The notes: generated by a model not told the origin, from the sequence alone. Positions 36,675-46,240 are shown, numbered from the stretch's first letter. The stretch: 64,000 nt of DNA from an uncultured Aquimarina sp. (GCA_947498455.1 CANMKK010000007.1:62001-126000); one strand, 5' to 3'. Program-made: numbers and translations.

Positions 36675-37526
36675 CTATTTAGTATACACGCTTCTACCAT
36701 TTAATTCCTGAACAGGTCTGTAATTTTTATGCATTATTTTTTGAAACTTAGCTATCTGACTATGAGATGCGGCTATTGGTTCCTTTACCACAAACCAAGT
36801 AACAATTTCTGAACACCCTGGAGTTGTTAAGGATCCATTGTATGTATAAAACTCCAAGTTTTCGGGTAATAAATCCCTGATATCAAAAACATTCTTACAA
36901 GTATATCGACTATTTGGATTTTCAGGAACATTTTCCAAAATATTTTCTAATGTTTCATTTTCATCCCCTTCTTCAAAAAATACTCCAACGACTCCTAATA
37001 GTTTTGTTATAGGATCTTGATGTACAAGATGCATTTCCATTGGATATCGATAAGAATCTATTGTATGTTCACTTCCTGTATGAAAGTGAAATTGTAACAG
37101 ATCATAATCAATATTGTTTAAAGAAGCATAACTCCCTGTATCATAATTAACTTGTATTGTATGTCCATTATTAATAATATCTGTAGTACTATTGGTATAA
37201 TTAGTGTTGATATTATTAATATCTCCATCTTCAATAACAGAACTTGTTACAATATTAATCGGAGACTGTGCATTACCATCACAATCAAGCCATTCATCCC
37301 CACAAAGCATAGACCAATGCTCAGGGCCTTCTGCCCCTTCATACTCAAAACTACAATCGGAAGAGCTTGATTTTCCATTGTAAACACTCCCTAAATACAT
37401 CTCACTATTCTTGTCTATTGAATCTTCAGCTGAACTAGTAGGGATCTCATCAACACCTTCATTGTTACAAGAAGTTAGTGTTAGAATTGTTAACGCAAAT
37501 AACAATCCAAAAAAATTAGTTTTCAT
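36675..37526 (-). CDS. Alpha-type carbonic anhydrase lipoprotein
   Basis: This 283-residue exported enzyme should interconvert CO2 and bicarbonate. A lipoprotein signal (LLFALTILTLTSC, Cys at about 20) places it in a cell membrane, probably periplasmic. The alpha family signature is clear: EHWSMLCGDEW and NAQSPINI near the start, the zinc ligands in LQFHFHTGSEH and in MEMHLVHQD, and YNGSLTTPGCSEIVTWFV with the conserved Cys that pairs with Cys in LCGDEW. It is a minus-strand gene between the DksA-type gene and lspA, interrupting an otherwise collinear order. Two small palindromes lie directly upstream of its start. Confidence 0.93.
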   Translation of the reverse strand: MKTNFFGLLFALTILTLTSCNNEGVDEIPTSSAEDSIDKNSEMYLGSVYNGKSSSSDCSFEYEGAEGPEHWSMLCGDEWLDCDGNAQSPINIVTSSVIEDGDINNINTNYTNSTTDIINNGHTIQVNYDTGSYASLNNIDYDLLQFHFHTGSEHTIDSYRYPMEMHLVHQDPITKLLGVVGVFFEEGDENETLENILENVPENPNSRYTCKNVFDIRDLLPENLEFYTYNGSLTTPGCSEIVTWFVVKEPIAASHSQIAKFQKIMHKNYRPVQELNGRSVYTK

Positions 37527-37543
37527 AATAGTTTATTTTAAAA

Positions 37544-37578
37544 TTTTATGCAAGCATAAAACTAGTTCTAAAAAGAAC
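37544..37578. promoter_or_regulatory. Tandem palindromes upstream of carbonic anhydrase
   Basis: TTTTATGC-AA-GCATAAAA (37544-37561) and GTTCT-AAAA-AGAAC (37565-37578) are perfect inverted repeats placed 18 to 52 bp before the minus-strand start codon at 37526. They could be regulator binding sites or leader hairpins. Confidence 0.35.
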
Positions 37579-38016
37579 GATTTAATATGCTATTAATCAA
37601 TCAAACTATTGCTTTTTGTCAATGATTTTATTGATGATTTTAAATGAAGATGCAATCTTTTCTATAAATTACCGGTATTCCAAATAGCCAGCAGTAAACA
37701 CATAAAAATTATTGGTAAAGAATGTTTTATAAGAAAACAAAAGCCCCACTCTTACCAATCTTTGTTATCTATAAATATTACATTTTGCAAATGTTAGTTC
37801 ATTCATATCGTATCAAACAGATACAAATAAGGTACTTCGGTTTCTTATGGAGTAGCTTTTTCCTTTTTCACAATAACCTTATCATCCTTTAGAATCTACT
37901 CTTTATCAATTGTTGGCAAAAATATTGATACCATATTTTTTTTAGAAGTAATTACCATTCTCGGTAACCTGATCCAAATAGAAGTTGCTAATATATCAGA
38001 AGACAAAATAAAATAC

Positions 38017-38024
38017 TATTTTTG
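38017..38024 (+). promoter_or_regulatory. Possible -7 promoter box for lspA
   Basis: TATTTTTG matches TAnnTTTG and ends 30 bp before the lspA start. No TTTG is seen at the expected -33 distance. Confidence 0.3.
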
Positions 38025-38054
38025 TCCGTCACTACTTGAAACAAAAGAAATTTT

Positions 38055-38663
38055 ATGTCTCTTAAAAAATCTATTTTAGTTATTATTCTTGTCCTTCTGA
38101 TAGATCAGATTTCTAAAATTTATATAAAAACAAATTTTGCTATTCAGGACGAAATTGAGGTTTTTAGCTGGTTTCGGATTGTATTTGTAGAAAATAAGGG
38201 AATGGCTTGGGGCTTCGAACTTCCGGGAAATTATGGCAAACTTGTTCTAACATTATTTAGATTAGTAGCAATTACAGGGATAGGATATTGGTTATATGAT
38301 TCTATCAAAAAGAATAGCTCTAAAATACTCACCTTTTGTATTTCTTTAATTTTTGCAGGAGCTTTTGGAAATATTATTGACTCTATAATATATGGTGTTT
38401 TATTTAGTGCAAGTACTCCTAATCAAATTGCAGAATTCATGCCAGAAGCTGGAGGATATGAAAGTATTTTTTATGGAAAAGTAGTAGACATGATTCAATT
38501 CACACTCTATAATGATACTTTACCAGCATGGATACCTATCTGGGGAGGGGAACATTTCTCGTTCTTTGATCCTGTATTCAACATAGCCGACTCAGCTATT
38601 AGTATTGGTGTGTTTCTACTTTTAGTTTTCAACAAAAAAGCTTTTCCTAAAAACATTGATTAA
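38055..38663 (+). CDS. lspA: Lipoprotein signal peptidase (signal peptidase II)
   Basis: This 202-residue inner-membrane aspartic protease cleaves the signal peptide of prolipoproteins after lipid is attached. The family blocks are visible: LIDQISKIYIK near the N terminus, FVENKGMAWGFELPG, AGAFGNIIDSIIYG with catalytic Asp109 and FDPVFNIADSAISIGV with catalytic Asp179. Four hydrophobic segments fit the known topology. At 202 residues it is longer than the E. coli enzyme (164) because of an inserted loop between about 117 and 165, common in Bacteroidota. It would process the lipoproteins in this window. Confidence 0.95.
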   Translation: MSLKKSILVIILVLLIDQISKIYIKTNFAIQDEIEVFSWFRIVFVENKGMAWGFELPGNYGKLVLTLFRLVAITGIGYWLYDSIKKNSSKILTFCISLIFAGAFGNIIDSIIYGVLFSASTPNQIAEFMPEAGGYESIFYGKVVDMIQFTLYNDTLPAWIPIWGGEHFSFFDPVFNIADSAISIGVFLLLVFNKKAFPKNID

Positions 38664-38669
38664 GCGATT

Positions 38670-39071
38670 TTAGGTCAATAATCTCTGAAAATCATCTCGT
38701 TTGATTGGTTTTGTAAAATAATCCGATACGATATCTATAGATTTAGCTCGATCTATATCTCTAATATCAATAGAAGAACTCACCACATATAGCTCTATAT
38801 TTTTACAAATTTTGTTTTTAATCTTAGAAAACTCCCTTAGAAACTCCCAACCATCCATAACAGGCATATTAAGATCAAGAAGTATAACTTGCGGAATATC
38901 TTTTCTTTCTAAGCATTCCATAGCGCTTAAGAAAAAATGCAATGCCTCCTTACCGTTATTAAATATCAAAACCTTTTCTGAAAGCTTCTGTAAATTAATA
39001 ATTTTACTAACTAATTTTACGTAAATGTTATCATCATCAATGATGCAAACATTTTTTACATGATGGGGCAT
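38670..39071 (-). CDS. Single-domain response regulator
   Basis: This 133-residue CheY-like receiver has no output domain. Acidic residues Asp12 to Asp14 (IDDDN), phosphoacceptor Asp66 (VILLDLNMPVMDG), a switch Ser (VVSSS, about 98-100) and Lys121 (YFTKPI) are in place, so it should be phosphorylated. It lacks DNA-binding or enzymatic parts, so it probably acts through protein contact or in a phosphorelay. No histidine kinase is next to it; its partner must be elsewhere. Convergent with lspA with 6 bp between stops, it is separated by 61 bp from the 5-formyl-THF cyclo-ligase gene upstream. Confidence 0.92.
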   Translation of the reverse strand: MPHHVKNVCIIDDDNIYVKLVSKIINLQKLSEKVLIFNNGKEALHFFLSAMECLERKDIPQVILLDLNMPVMDGWEFLREFSKIKNKICKNIELYVVSSSIDIRDIDRAKSIDIVSDYFTKPIKRDDFQRLLT

Positions 39072-39132
39072 AGTAGGGGTATAGATTTAAGTTGAATATA
39101 GTATAATTGCCTTCAGAATGCAACAATTTCTC

Positions 39133-39705
39133 TTATTTCTTAAAAGAATATATTTTTGCTGGAGTAACACAGTAATCTAAGCATATATCTGTAGATAAAA
39201 CACCTCCTATTTCTTTCTCTGCATCAAAAAAAGAGAGTCCTATTTTTACACTTTCAGGATTGCATTTTGCCAAAAATTTATCATAAAATCCTTTACCATA
39301 TCCAACTCGATTTCCTATTTTATCAAAAGCTAATAATGGAATAAAAACCACTTCTAACATTTTTTCGGAAACCGGAATTCCATCTTTAGGCTCCGGAATA
39401 CCCCAAGAATTAATTGCAAGAGCTGTGGCATCCGTAAGCAGAATATGTTCTAGGGAATTATTTTCGAAATCACTTCGGGATACAACTATATTCTTATCTT
39501 TTCCCTGAAGGATATGTAGAAGAAACTCTGTATTTACTTCTTTATGTTTTTCGATAGATAAAAAAATATGGTAAAACGATTGTTCCCAGATCGGCAAGCC
39601 TAGTAAATTATTTGCTATAGCCATACTTAGTTCTTCAACCTCATTGTTACTAAGCTTAGAACGCAACTCTTTATATTTACTTCGCAGTTCTTTTTTCTCT
39701 ATCAT
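39133..39705 (-). CDS. 5-formyltetrahydrofolate cyclo-ligase
   Basis: This 190-residue enzyme uses ATP to convert 5-formyl-THF to 5,10-methenyl-THF. Recognisable parts are the N-terminal basic helix KKELRSKYKELRSKLS (the initial Lys/Arg-rich stretch binds substrate), WGIPEPKDG, LLAFDKIGNRVGYGKGFYDKFL (the conserved nucleotide-binding region) and KIGLSFFDAE. The gene is the last of a four-gene minus-strand operon; only 2 bp separate it from the deacylase gene, so it shares a transcript with the rim-like genes even though folate chemistry is not obviously related. Confidence 0.92.
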   Translation of the reverse strand: MIEKKELRSKYKELRSKLSNNEVEELSMAIANNLLGLPIWEQSFYHIFLSIEKHKEVNTEFLLHILQGKDKNIVVSRSDFENNSLEHILLTDATALAINSWGIPEPKDGIPVSEKMLEVVFIPLLAFDKIGNRVGYGKGFYDKFLAKCNPESVKIGLSFFDAEKEIGGVLSTDICLDYCVTPAKIYSFKK

Positions 39706-39707
39706 TT

Positions 39708-40685
39708 TTAAGAAACTAATTCTGTTGTGATACGAAAAATAGCATCTCCCTTATATACAATAGGAGCTTCGTTCACATTAATTATATATCCATTATTTGT
39801 CGCCTTTACCACATGTCTCATTTTACCATAAGGATCCGTTATTGTTGCCAGTACTTCTCCTTTTTCTACATGCTTTCCAATAGGTATTTTTATATGTAAC
39901 ATACCACTATACTTGGCCCGTATCCAGAAACTTTTATTAATAATAATACTATCTACTGGCTTATCCGGAAGATCAAAAGTAGTTTTTAGCATACCTAAAT
40001 AATTTAATATTCTCATTACTCCAAATACTCCTTCTTTAGCAACATCTCTATTACTATCTTGAGATTTCCCTCCTTCAAACAATAGAATATTAATGCCTTT
40101 TTTTGCACATGTAGAACGATAAGATCCATCTAGATTTTTGGATAACAATGTAAAAGGTGCATTAAAAATTTTCGCAAGTGCTACTAAATCTTCATTCTTC
40201 GGATCAACTCGTATATGTGGAGCATTAAACCTACTACTACCACCAGTATGAAAATCCATACAATAATCTGCAACCGGCAATATTTGATTAACAAATTGGT
40301 ATGCAAAACGACTAGCTAAAGATCCATTTTTAGTTCCTGGAAAAACCCTATTAAGATCTCGTCCATCGGGGAAAAACCTATCCAAACTTAAAAACCCGAA
40401 TACATTAAGCACAGGAATGCAGATAATACTTCCTTTTGCTGGTTTATTAATCTTCTTAGCAATAATTTGTCGCACAACCTCTACTCCATTAATCTCATCG
40501 CCATGAATCCCAGCAGTAATTAATACCGTAGGTCCAGGTTTCTTAGATCGTTCAACGATAATAGGTATTTCTACCTTAGTGGAAGTATATAGCTTAGCAA
40601 TATTAAAATTTATTGTTATACTCTTTCCTAACGGAATATCATGCCCTAAAATACTTAATACATCTTTCTGAATTTCTTTTATCAT
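39708..40685 (-). CDS. Succinylglutamate desuccinylase/aspartoacylase-like metallohydrolase
   Basis: This 325-residue zinc-dependent amidohydrolase of the M14-related AspA/AstE family cleaves N-acyl or gamma-linked amino acids. Zinc ligands are visible: His61 and Glu64 in GIHGDEINGVE and His146 in DFHTGG. Its C-terminal 90 residues form a biotinyl-like beta-barrel with GMLHIKIPIGKHVEKGEVLATI. It lies between rimK (6 bp) and the cyclo-ligase gene (2 bp). With the ligase and the retropepsin-like protease it forms a gene set seen in many bacteria; removal of glutamate tags added by the ligase is a reasonable guess but unproven. Confidence 0.9.
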   Translation of the reverse strand: MIKEIQKDVLSILGHDIPLGKSITINFNIAKLYTSTKVEIPIIVERSKKPGPTVLITAGIHGDEINGVEVVRQIIAKKINKPAKGSIICIPVLNVFGFLSLDRFFPDGRDLNRVFPGTKNGSLASRFAYQFVNQILPVADYCMDFHTGGSSRFNAPHIRVDPKNEDLVALAKIFNAPFTLLSKNLDGSYRSTCAKKGINILLFEGGKSQDSNRDVAKEGVFGVMRILNYLGMLKTTFDLPDKPVDSIIINKSFWIRAKYSGMLHIKIPIGKHVEKGEVLATITDPYGKMRHVVKATNNGYIINVNEAPIVYKGDAIFRITTELVS

Positions 40686-40691
40686 AGTATA

Positions 40692-41564
40692 CTACATGCT
40701 TCTTTCTACATAGCGTATAATTGTTTTTGCTACATCTTTTCCGGTTGCTGTTTCTATCCCTTCTAGCCCCGGAGATGAATTAACCTCCAGAATTAATGGT
40801 CCTCGTTCACTTTGTAACATATCAACTCCTGCCACCCCTAGCTTTAGAGCTCTGGCGGCCTTGATTGCAGCATTCTCCTCTTCGTCACTCAAAGTAATGA
40901 TAGAAGCAGTACCACCTCTATGCAGGTTAGATCTAAACTCTCCTTCTTTACCTTGCCTCTTCATTGCTCCTACCACCTGACCATCTACAACTAATGCTCT
41001 AATATCTGCTCCCTTTGCTTCTTTAATAAATTCCTGAACAATCACTCTGGCTTGCAATCCGTTAAACGCTTCCAGAACAGATTCTGCCGCTGTTCTTGTT
41101 TCAGCTAATACCACTCCTAAACCTTGTGTCCCTTCTAATAGCTTAATTATTAAAGGTGCTCCTCCTACGTGTGATATTACCTCAGAAACATCTTTAGAAT
41201 AATTAGTAAATACCGTTTTAGGCAAACCCAATCCCGCTTTCGATAATATCTGAAGACTCCTAAGTTTATCCCTGGATTGCACCAATGCCTGCGATTGAAC
41301 AGTTGTAAAAACACTCATCATTTCAAACTGTCTTACAACCGCCGTTCCATAAAAAGTAATCGATGATCCTATTCTTGGTATTACAGCATCTACATGATCT
41401 AGCTTTTTCCCTCTGTAATAGATTTCAGGTTTTTTCTTTTCAATAACAATATCACAATTTAATGGATCAATTACCTGTACATTATGTTTACGTTTTACTG
41501 CTGCCTGTACTAATGCATTAGTCGAGTATAAACCCGCACTGCGCGATAAAATTTTTATGTTCAT
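40692..41564 (-). CDS. rimK: RimK-type ATP-grasp glutamate ligase
   Basis: This 290-residue ATP-grasp ligase resembles RimK, which adds glutamate residues to the C terminus of ribosomal protein S6. The preATP-grasp part runs to about residue 95 ([19 protein letters not shown], then [16 protein letters not shown]). The ATP-grasp core follows with [19 protein letters not shown] (nucleotide-binding), [17 protein letters not shown] and [15 protein letters not shown] with the metal-binding Glu/Asn. Its ATG overlaps the stop of the protease gene (ATGA), so translation is probably coupled. Its target in this organism is not known from sequence. Confidence 0.93.
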   Translation of the reverse strand: MNIKILSRSAGLYSTNALVQAAVKRKHNVQVIDPLNCDIVIEKKKPEIYYRGKKLDHVDAVIPRIGSSITFYGTAVVRQFEMMSVFTTVQSQALVQSRDKLRSLQILSKAGLGLPKTVFTNYSKDVSEVISHVGGAPLIIKLLEGTQGLGVVLAETRTAAESVLEAFNGLQARVIVQEFIKEAKGADIRALVVDGQVVGAMKRQGKEGEFRSNLHRGGTASIITLSDEEENAAIKAARALKLGVAGVDMLQSERGPLILEVNSSPGLEGIETATGKDVAKTIIRYVERSM

Positions 41565-41992
41565 TCGTTTCTTTTATTATAAGATTGGTCTTCAAGCTGG
41601 GGATCAACTAAAAATTTCCCACTTAAGAATTTGCGTCCAATCAATACAGGAAAGCGCATATCATCACGAGAAGACAAAGTAAGTGTTATAGGGAATGTTT
41701 TATTAAATAAAGTAACTTTTGTTTTTATTGCGTACCTCACTTCTACTTTCCCATTACTACTTTTCACCGCAGTAATATCATAATTTTTGAAAGTAAACTT
41801 CTTACCATTATATTCAGGATGGGTTGGGTCAAGAAATCTACATTCTAATTGTTCCCCAACTTCCCTAATTTCCTTACAATGAATAGAAGATGTATAAGCT
41901 CCTGTATCAACCTTAACATCAATACCTTTCAGTTCTAAAAGCGAGAAATCTACTTTATCTGTTCTACCGATTATTTTCTTCTGATTTTCCAA
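41561..41992 (-). CDS. Retropepsin-like protease, RimK-associated
   Basis: This 143-residue protein is of the family annotated as ATP-dependent zinc protease but with a retropepsin-like active site. The motif [14 protein letters not shown] carries the presumed catalytic Asp29, and the fold is finished by [18 protein letters not shown], a second conserved block. RimB of Pseudomonas, encoded beside RimK, is related. It is the first gene of the minus-strand operon, divergent from uvrC with 164 bp between. The active form would be a dimer as in retropepsins; what it cuts is not known. Confidence 0.88.
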   Translation of the reverse strand: MENQKKIIGRTDKVDFSLLELKGIDVKVDTGAYTSSIHCKEIREVGEQLECRFLDPTHPEYNGKKFTFKNYDITAVKSSNGKVEVRYAIKTKVTLFNKTFPITLTLSSRDDMRFPVLIGRKFLSGKFLVDPQLEDQSYNKRNE

Positions 41993-42156
41993 TAAATTGT
42001 ATTATCAAATAAGAATACTAAAGTAATAAAAAACCTGATCTATTCTATATCGAAACCCTTTTTATCCTTAATTTCAACCAATCTGTATTTAACAATAATT
42101 TAAACCTATTATAGCTACTTAAAAATAATTGTAATACATTAAATTTACACTAGAAT

Positions 42157-43956
42157 ATGCAACCTCCTTCATTAGACATACAAATCAAAACATTGCCGAC
42201 CGGACCAGGCGTATATCAATATTATGATAAAGATGAAAGCTTACTTTATGTTGGAAAGGCAAAAAATCTAAAAAAAAGAGTAACTTCTTACTTTACAAAG
42301 AACCATGACAACTATAAAACTAAAGTTCTAGTAAAAAAAATTTATCAGATAAAACATATTGTTGTTGAAACAGAAACCGATGCTTTATTATTAGAAAACA
42401 ATCTAATTAAGAAACATCAACCCCGGTTCAATGTAATGCTTAAAGATGATAAAACATATCCCTGGATTTGTATTAAAAAAGAACGATTTCCCAGAGTGTT
42501 CCCGACTAGGAATTTAATCAAAGATGGTTCCGAATATTATGGTCCTTATACTAATTTTAAAACAGTACACACACTTTTAGATCTTATAAAAGGATTATAT
42601 CAACTCAGAACCTGTAATTATGATTTGTCTCAAGAAAAAATAAATAATGACAAATACAAAGTATGTCTTGAGTATCACTTAGGGAATTGCAAAGGTGCGT
42701 GCGAAGGATTAGAAGAAGAAAGTGAATACAGAGAAAACATAGAAGCTATTCGTCAAATCGTAAAAGGTAACTTTAAAGATTCCTTGACTCGATTTAGAAA
42801 ACAAATGATGGATCATGCTACTAAAATGGAGTTTGAAGATGCCCAAAAAATCAAAGAAAAAATTGAGGTTTTGGAAAAATATCAGGCAAAATCTACAGTG
42901 GTAAACCCTAAAATAAGTAATGTCGATGTGTTTTCTATTATTTCGGATGAATCTTACGGCTATATAAATTTCCTCCAAATTTCTTACGGAGCTATTATAC
43001 GATCACATACTACAGAAATCAAAAAGAAGCTTGAAGAAACAGACAAAGAACTGCTAGAACTTGCTATCATAGAAATAAGGCAGCGATTCAATTCAATGTC
43101 CAGAGAAATATACACTCCAATAGAAGTAGATGTAGGAGAAAACATAAAAATTACTATTCCTCAATTAGGCGACAAAAAAAAGATAGTAGACTTATCTCTT
43201 CGTAATGCTAAATACTACAGGCAAGAACGTTTTAAACAAATTAAAATTATTGATCCCGATAGGCATATTAAACGATTAATGGCTCAAATGAAAAAAGATT
43301 TGAGACTACCCGAAGAACCTATACATATTGAATGTTTTGACAACTCTAACATCCAGGGAACAAACCCGGTTGCTGCCTGCGTAGTATTTAAGAATGGAAA
43401 ACCCAGTAAAAAGGAATATCGAAAATTTAATATTAAAACTGTCGAAGGACCTAATGATTTTGCTTCGATGGAAGAAGTAGTATATAGACGTTATAAAAGA
43501 TTATTAGACGAAGAAGAACCATTACCTCAACTTGTCATTGTAGACGGAGGCAAAGGACAATTATCATCCGGTCTCAAAGCACTTGATGAATTAAATCTTA
43601 GAGGTAAAATCACGATTATTGGAATTGCTAAAAGACTAGAAGAAATATACTATCCCGGAGACTCCATACCATTATATCTCGATAAAAAATCAGAATCTCT
43701 AAAAATAATACAACATCTTAGAAATGAAGCGCATCGCTTTGGAATAACATTTCATAGACAAAAAAGAAGCAAAGCAGCATTAGATACTGAATTGGACACC
43801 ATCCCAGGAATAGGCGAAAAAACTGTGATTGAATTATTAAAACACTTTAGGTCTGTAAAAAGAATCCAGGAAGCAACTATAAAAGAACTTGCAGAAGTTG
43901 TAGGGAATTCACGTGCAACCAAAGTGTATAATTACTATCTTTCTAAAAAAGAATAA
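42157..43956 (+). CDS. uvrC: Excinuclease ABC subunit C
   Basis: This 599-residue nuclease makes the 3' and 5' cuts of nucleotide excision repair. Domains in order are GIY-YIG (GPGVYQYYDKDESLLYVGKAK, about 16-36), a Cys-rich region (VCLEYHLGNCKGACEG), a UVR segment for UvrB contact (about 205-245), an RNase H-like domain with HIECFDNSNIQG and LVIVDGGKGQLSSG, and a C-terminal pair of helix-hairpin-helix motifs (LDTIPGIGEKTVIELLKHF). Length is normal. The patatin-like gene begins 8 bp after the stop. Confidence 0.96.
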   Translation: MQPPSLDIQIKTLPTGPGVYQYYDKDESLLYVGKAKNLKKRVTSYFTKNHDNYKTKVLVKKIYQIKHIVVETETDALLLENNLIKKHQPRFNVMLKDDKTYPWICIKKERFPRVFPTRNLIKDGSEYYGPYTNFKTVHTLLDLIKGLYQLRTCNYDLSQEKINNDKYKVCLEYHLGNCKGACEGLEEESEYRENIEAIRQIVKGNFKDSLTRFRKQMMDHATKMEFEDAQKIKEKIEVLEKYQAKSTVVNPKISNVDVFSIISDESYGYINFLQISYGAIIRSHTTEIKKKLEETDKELLELAIIEIRQRFNSMSREIYTPIEVDVGENIKITIPQLGDKKKIVDLSLRNAKYYRQERFKQIKIIDPDRHIKRLMAQMKKDLRLPEEPIHIECFDNSNIQGTNPVAACVVFKNGKPSKKEYRKFNIKTVEGPNDFASMEEVVYRRYKRLLDEEEPLPQLVIVDGGKGQLSSGLKALDELNLRGKITIIGIAKRLEEIYYPGDSIPLYLDKKSESLKIIQHLRNEAHRFGITFHRQKRSKAALDTELDTIPGIGEKTVIELLKHFRSVKRIQEATIKELAEVVGNSRATKVYNYYLSKKE

Positions 43957-43963
43957 ACCTTCT

Positions 43964-46240
43964 ATGCATTATACCCATACTCATCTATGCATATTGTTGT
44001 TCGTTCTGACACTTTTTGCGTCAGAATCTTTGTTTGCTCAAAAAGAAGGAGTATCAGAAATTCATAAGGATACTATAGATAAAGATATTAAAGTCGGTCT
44101 TGTGCTAAGTGGTGGCGGTGCTAAAGGACTTGCTCATATTGGCGCCTTAAAAATCATAGAAAAATCAGGAGTAAGAATAGACTACATCGGGGGAACAAGC
44201 ATGGGAGCTATTGTTGGCTCCTTATATGCCTCTGGATATACTGCCACAGAATTAGATTCAATTTTTCGTAGTGTAGATTTCGACAGACTGATACAAGATG
44301 ATTTGCCTAGAAATGCTAAAACATTTTATGAACGAGAAGATGCCGAAAAATATGCATTAACATTACCTTTTGATAATTTTAAAATAGGGCTGCCTCAAGG
44401 GTTATCAAAAGGACAAAATTTTTACAATGAATTTTCGAGATTATCGGCACATGTAAGTCACGTGAAAGATTTTAACCAGTTACCTATTCCATTCTTTTGT
44501 ATATCTACTAATATAGAGACAGGAGAGCAAGTACTACTAGATAAAGGATATTTACCCGAAGCCGTATCCGCTAGTGGGGCTTTACCATCAATTTTTAGCC
44601 CCATAGAGCTAAATGAGGTTTTAATGACCGATGGAGGTGTTACCAATAATTATCCGGTAAAAGAAATAAGGGATAAAGGAGCAGAAATAGTAATCGGTAT
44701 AGACGTCCAAGATAGTTTAATGCCAAAAAATCAATTAAATTCTGTTACAAATATCATGTTACAGATAAGTAATTTCAGGACTATAAATGCTATGAAGTCC
44801 AAAATGAAAGAGACTGACATTTATATTAAACCTTCTATTACCGATTTTTCATTGATATCATTTGATCAAGCAGATAAGATCATAAAAAATGGAGAAAAAG
44901 CGGCCGAAGCAAATTACGACAAGCTAAAAGCAATCGCTAAACGTCAAATACTAGCTTCACGAAAAGTGATAGTTCCTAAAAACTCTGATACCCTAAAAAT
45001 AAGTGGTGTTTCAATCTCAGGAAATCAAAGATATACTCGTTCTTACATTAAAGGAAAGCTAAAATTAAAAAAACCAAAAACCACAACCTATACAAAATTA
45101 TATGAAGGAATCAATAACCTTTCTGCAACAGCTAATTTTGATCGGGTCAGTCATCGTTTAAAGAAGAATTCGAAAGGAACAGAATTGATCCTTAATGTAA
45201 AAGAATCTAAAAACACGATGCTACTCCGCTTGGCTTTGCATTATAATGATTTATATAAAACCGCAGCACTAGTTAATTTTACCAAGAAAAGTTTCCTGTT
45301 TAATAATGATGTACTATCCTTTGATATAGCGTTAGGAGATAATATTAGATATGATTTTAATTATTACATTGACAAAGGATACTACTGGAGTATTGGATTA
45401 AAAAATAGCTTTAATCATTTTGATAAGAATGTAGCTTATGAACTAGTACGAAATGATTTTATACTTCCTGATATCGAAATTAATCAAATCAATCTCGATT
45501 TTTTAGACTTCAAAACTCAATTTTATATGGAAACACTGCTACATCAAACGTTTTCATTGGGCATTGGAGCCGAACATAGAAGATTCAGATTGATTTCTGA
45601 AACAATCGGAGAAGACGAAGATCAATTACCTAGGGCAGTGTTTGACAACAGTGATTACTGGAGTACCCTAGCCTATCTGCGATTTGATAATTATAACAAT
45701 AAATATTTCCCTTCTTCTGGTTTTTATTTTGACGGGACAACAAATTACTATCTATTCGATAATAATATTAATAGTGAGGGTAGTAATTTTGTGATAGCCA
45801 AAGCTGATTTCGGACACGCATTTAAGATCACAAATAGAATATCAAGTACATTAGAATTAAGTGCTGGTGCTAGATTTGGAGAAAAAAACCTTAGAAGTCT
45901 TAACTTTTTTATTGGTGGCTTTGGTGCCAAAACCCTAAACCAAAATGTATCTTTTTATGGATATGATTTTTTAACTATCGTTGGAGACAGTTATATAAAA
46001 ACTTCCGCTACCTTAAATTATGAAATACTTAAAAAGAATCATCTTAATTTTACAGCAAATTATGCCAATGTAGGTAATCAATTGTTCGAAAATGGAAACT
46101 GGTTGGAATCTCCAGAGTATTCTGGTTATGCGTTAGGATATGGTTTAGAAACATTTGCAGGCCCAATACAAGTAAAATATTCGTACTCCCCAGAATTAAA
46201 AGAGAGTGAATGGCTTTTTAGCATAGGTTTTTGGTTTTAA
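43964..46240 (+). CDS. Patatin-like phospholipase fused to an Omp85-type barrel
   Basis: This 758-residue exported protein joins a patatin-type lipase to an outer-membrane barrel. A signal peptide (LCILLFVLTLFASESLFAQ) precedes the patatin domain with oxyanion motif SGGGAKG (about 50), nucleophile Ser79 in GGTSMGAIVG and Asp223 in MTDGGVTNNYP. A POTRA-like region (about 345-420) and a C-terminal barrel of the BamA/FhaC surface-antigen type end with a Phe-Trp-Phe strand (IGFWF). This arrangement corresponds to the PlpD-like type Vd family. The frame could begin at 43913 within uvrC, but the ATG at 43964 directly precedes the signal peptide and is used. It probably hydrolyses phospholipids. Confidence 0.92.
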   Translation: MHYTHTHLCILLFVLTLFASESLFAQKEGVSEIHKDTIDKDIKVGLVLSGGGAKGLAHIGALKIIEKSGVRIDYIGGTSMGAIVGSLYASGYTATELDSIFRSVDFDRLIQDDLPRNAKTFYEREDAEKYALTLPFDNFKIGLPQGLSKGQNFYNEFSRLSAHVSHVKDFNQLPIPFFCISTNIETGEQVLLDKGYLPEAVSASGALPSIFSPIELNEVLMTDGGVTNNYPVKEIRDKGAEIVIGIDVQDSLMPKNQLNSVTNIMLQISNFRTINAMKSKMKETDIYIKPSITDFSLISFDQADKIIKNGEKAAEANYDKLKAIAKRQILASRKVIVPKNSDTLKISGVSISGNQRYTRSYIKGKLKLKKPKTTTYTKLYEGINNLSATANFDRVSHRLKKNSKGTELILNVKESKNTMLLRLALHYNDLYKTAALVNFTKKSFLFNNDVLSFDIALGDNIRYDFNYYIDKGYYWSIGLKNSFNHFDKNVAYELVRNDFILPDIEINQINLDFLDFKTQFYMETLLHQTFSLGIGAEHRRFRLISETIGEDEDQLPRAVFDNSDYWSTLAYLRFDNYNNKYFPSSGFYFDGTTNYYLFDNNINSEGSNFVIAKADFGHAFKITNRISSTLELSAGARFGEKNLRSLNFFIGGFGAKTLNQNVSFYGYDFLTIVGDSYIKTSATLNYEILKKNHLNFTANYANVGNQLFENGNWLESPEYSGYALGYGLETFAGPIQVKYSYSPELKESEWLFSIGFWF

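Larger units (their letters stand above)
37527..38054. other. Divergent intergenic region, 528 bp
   Basis: It holds two small palindromes near the carbonic anhydrase start (37544-37578) and a TAnnTTTG box (38017-38024) for lspA. The middle 400 bp shows nothing recognisable and has no reading frame of note. Confidence 0.5.

Noticed and set aside
43913..43963. Start of the patatin gene inside uvrC
   Set aside because: The ATG at 43964 immediately precedes a proper signal peptide; the earlier start would bury it behind a charged stretch.
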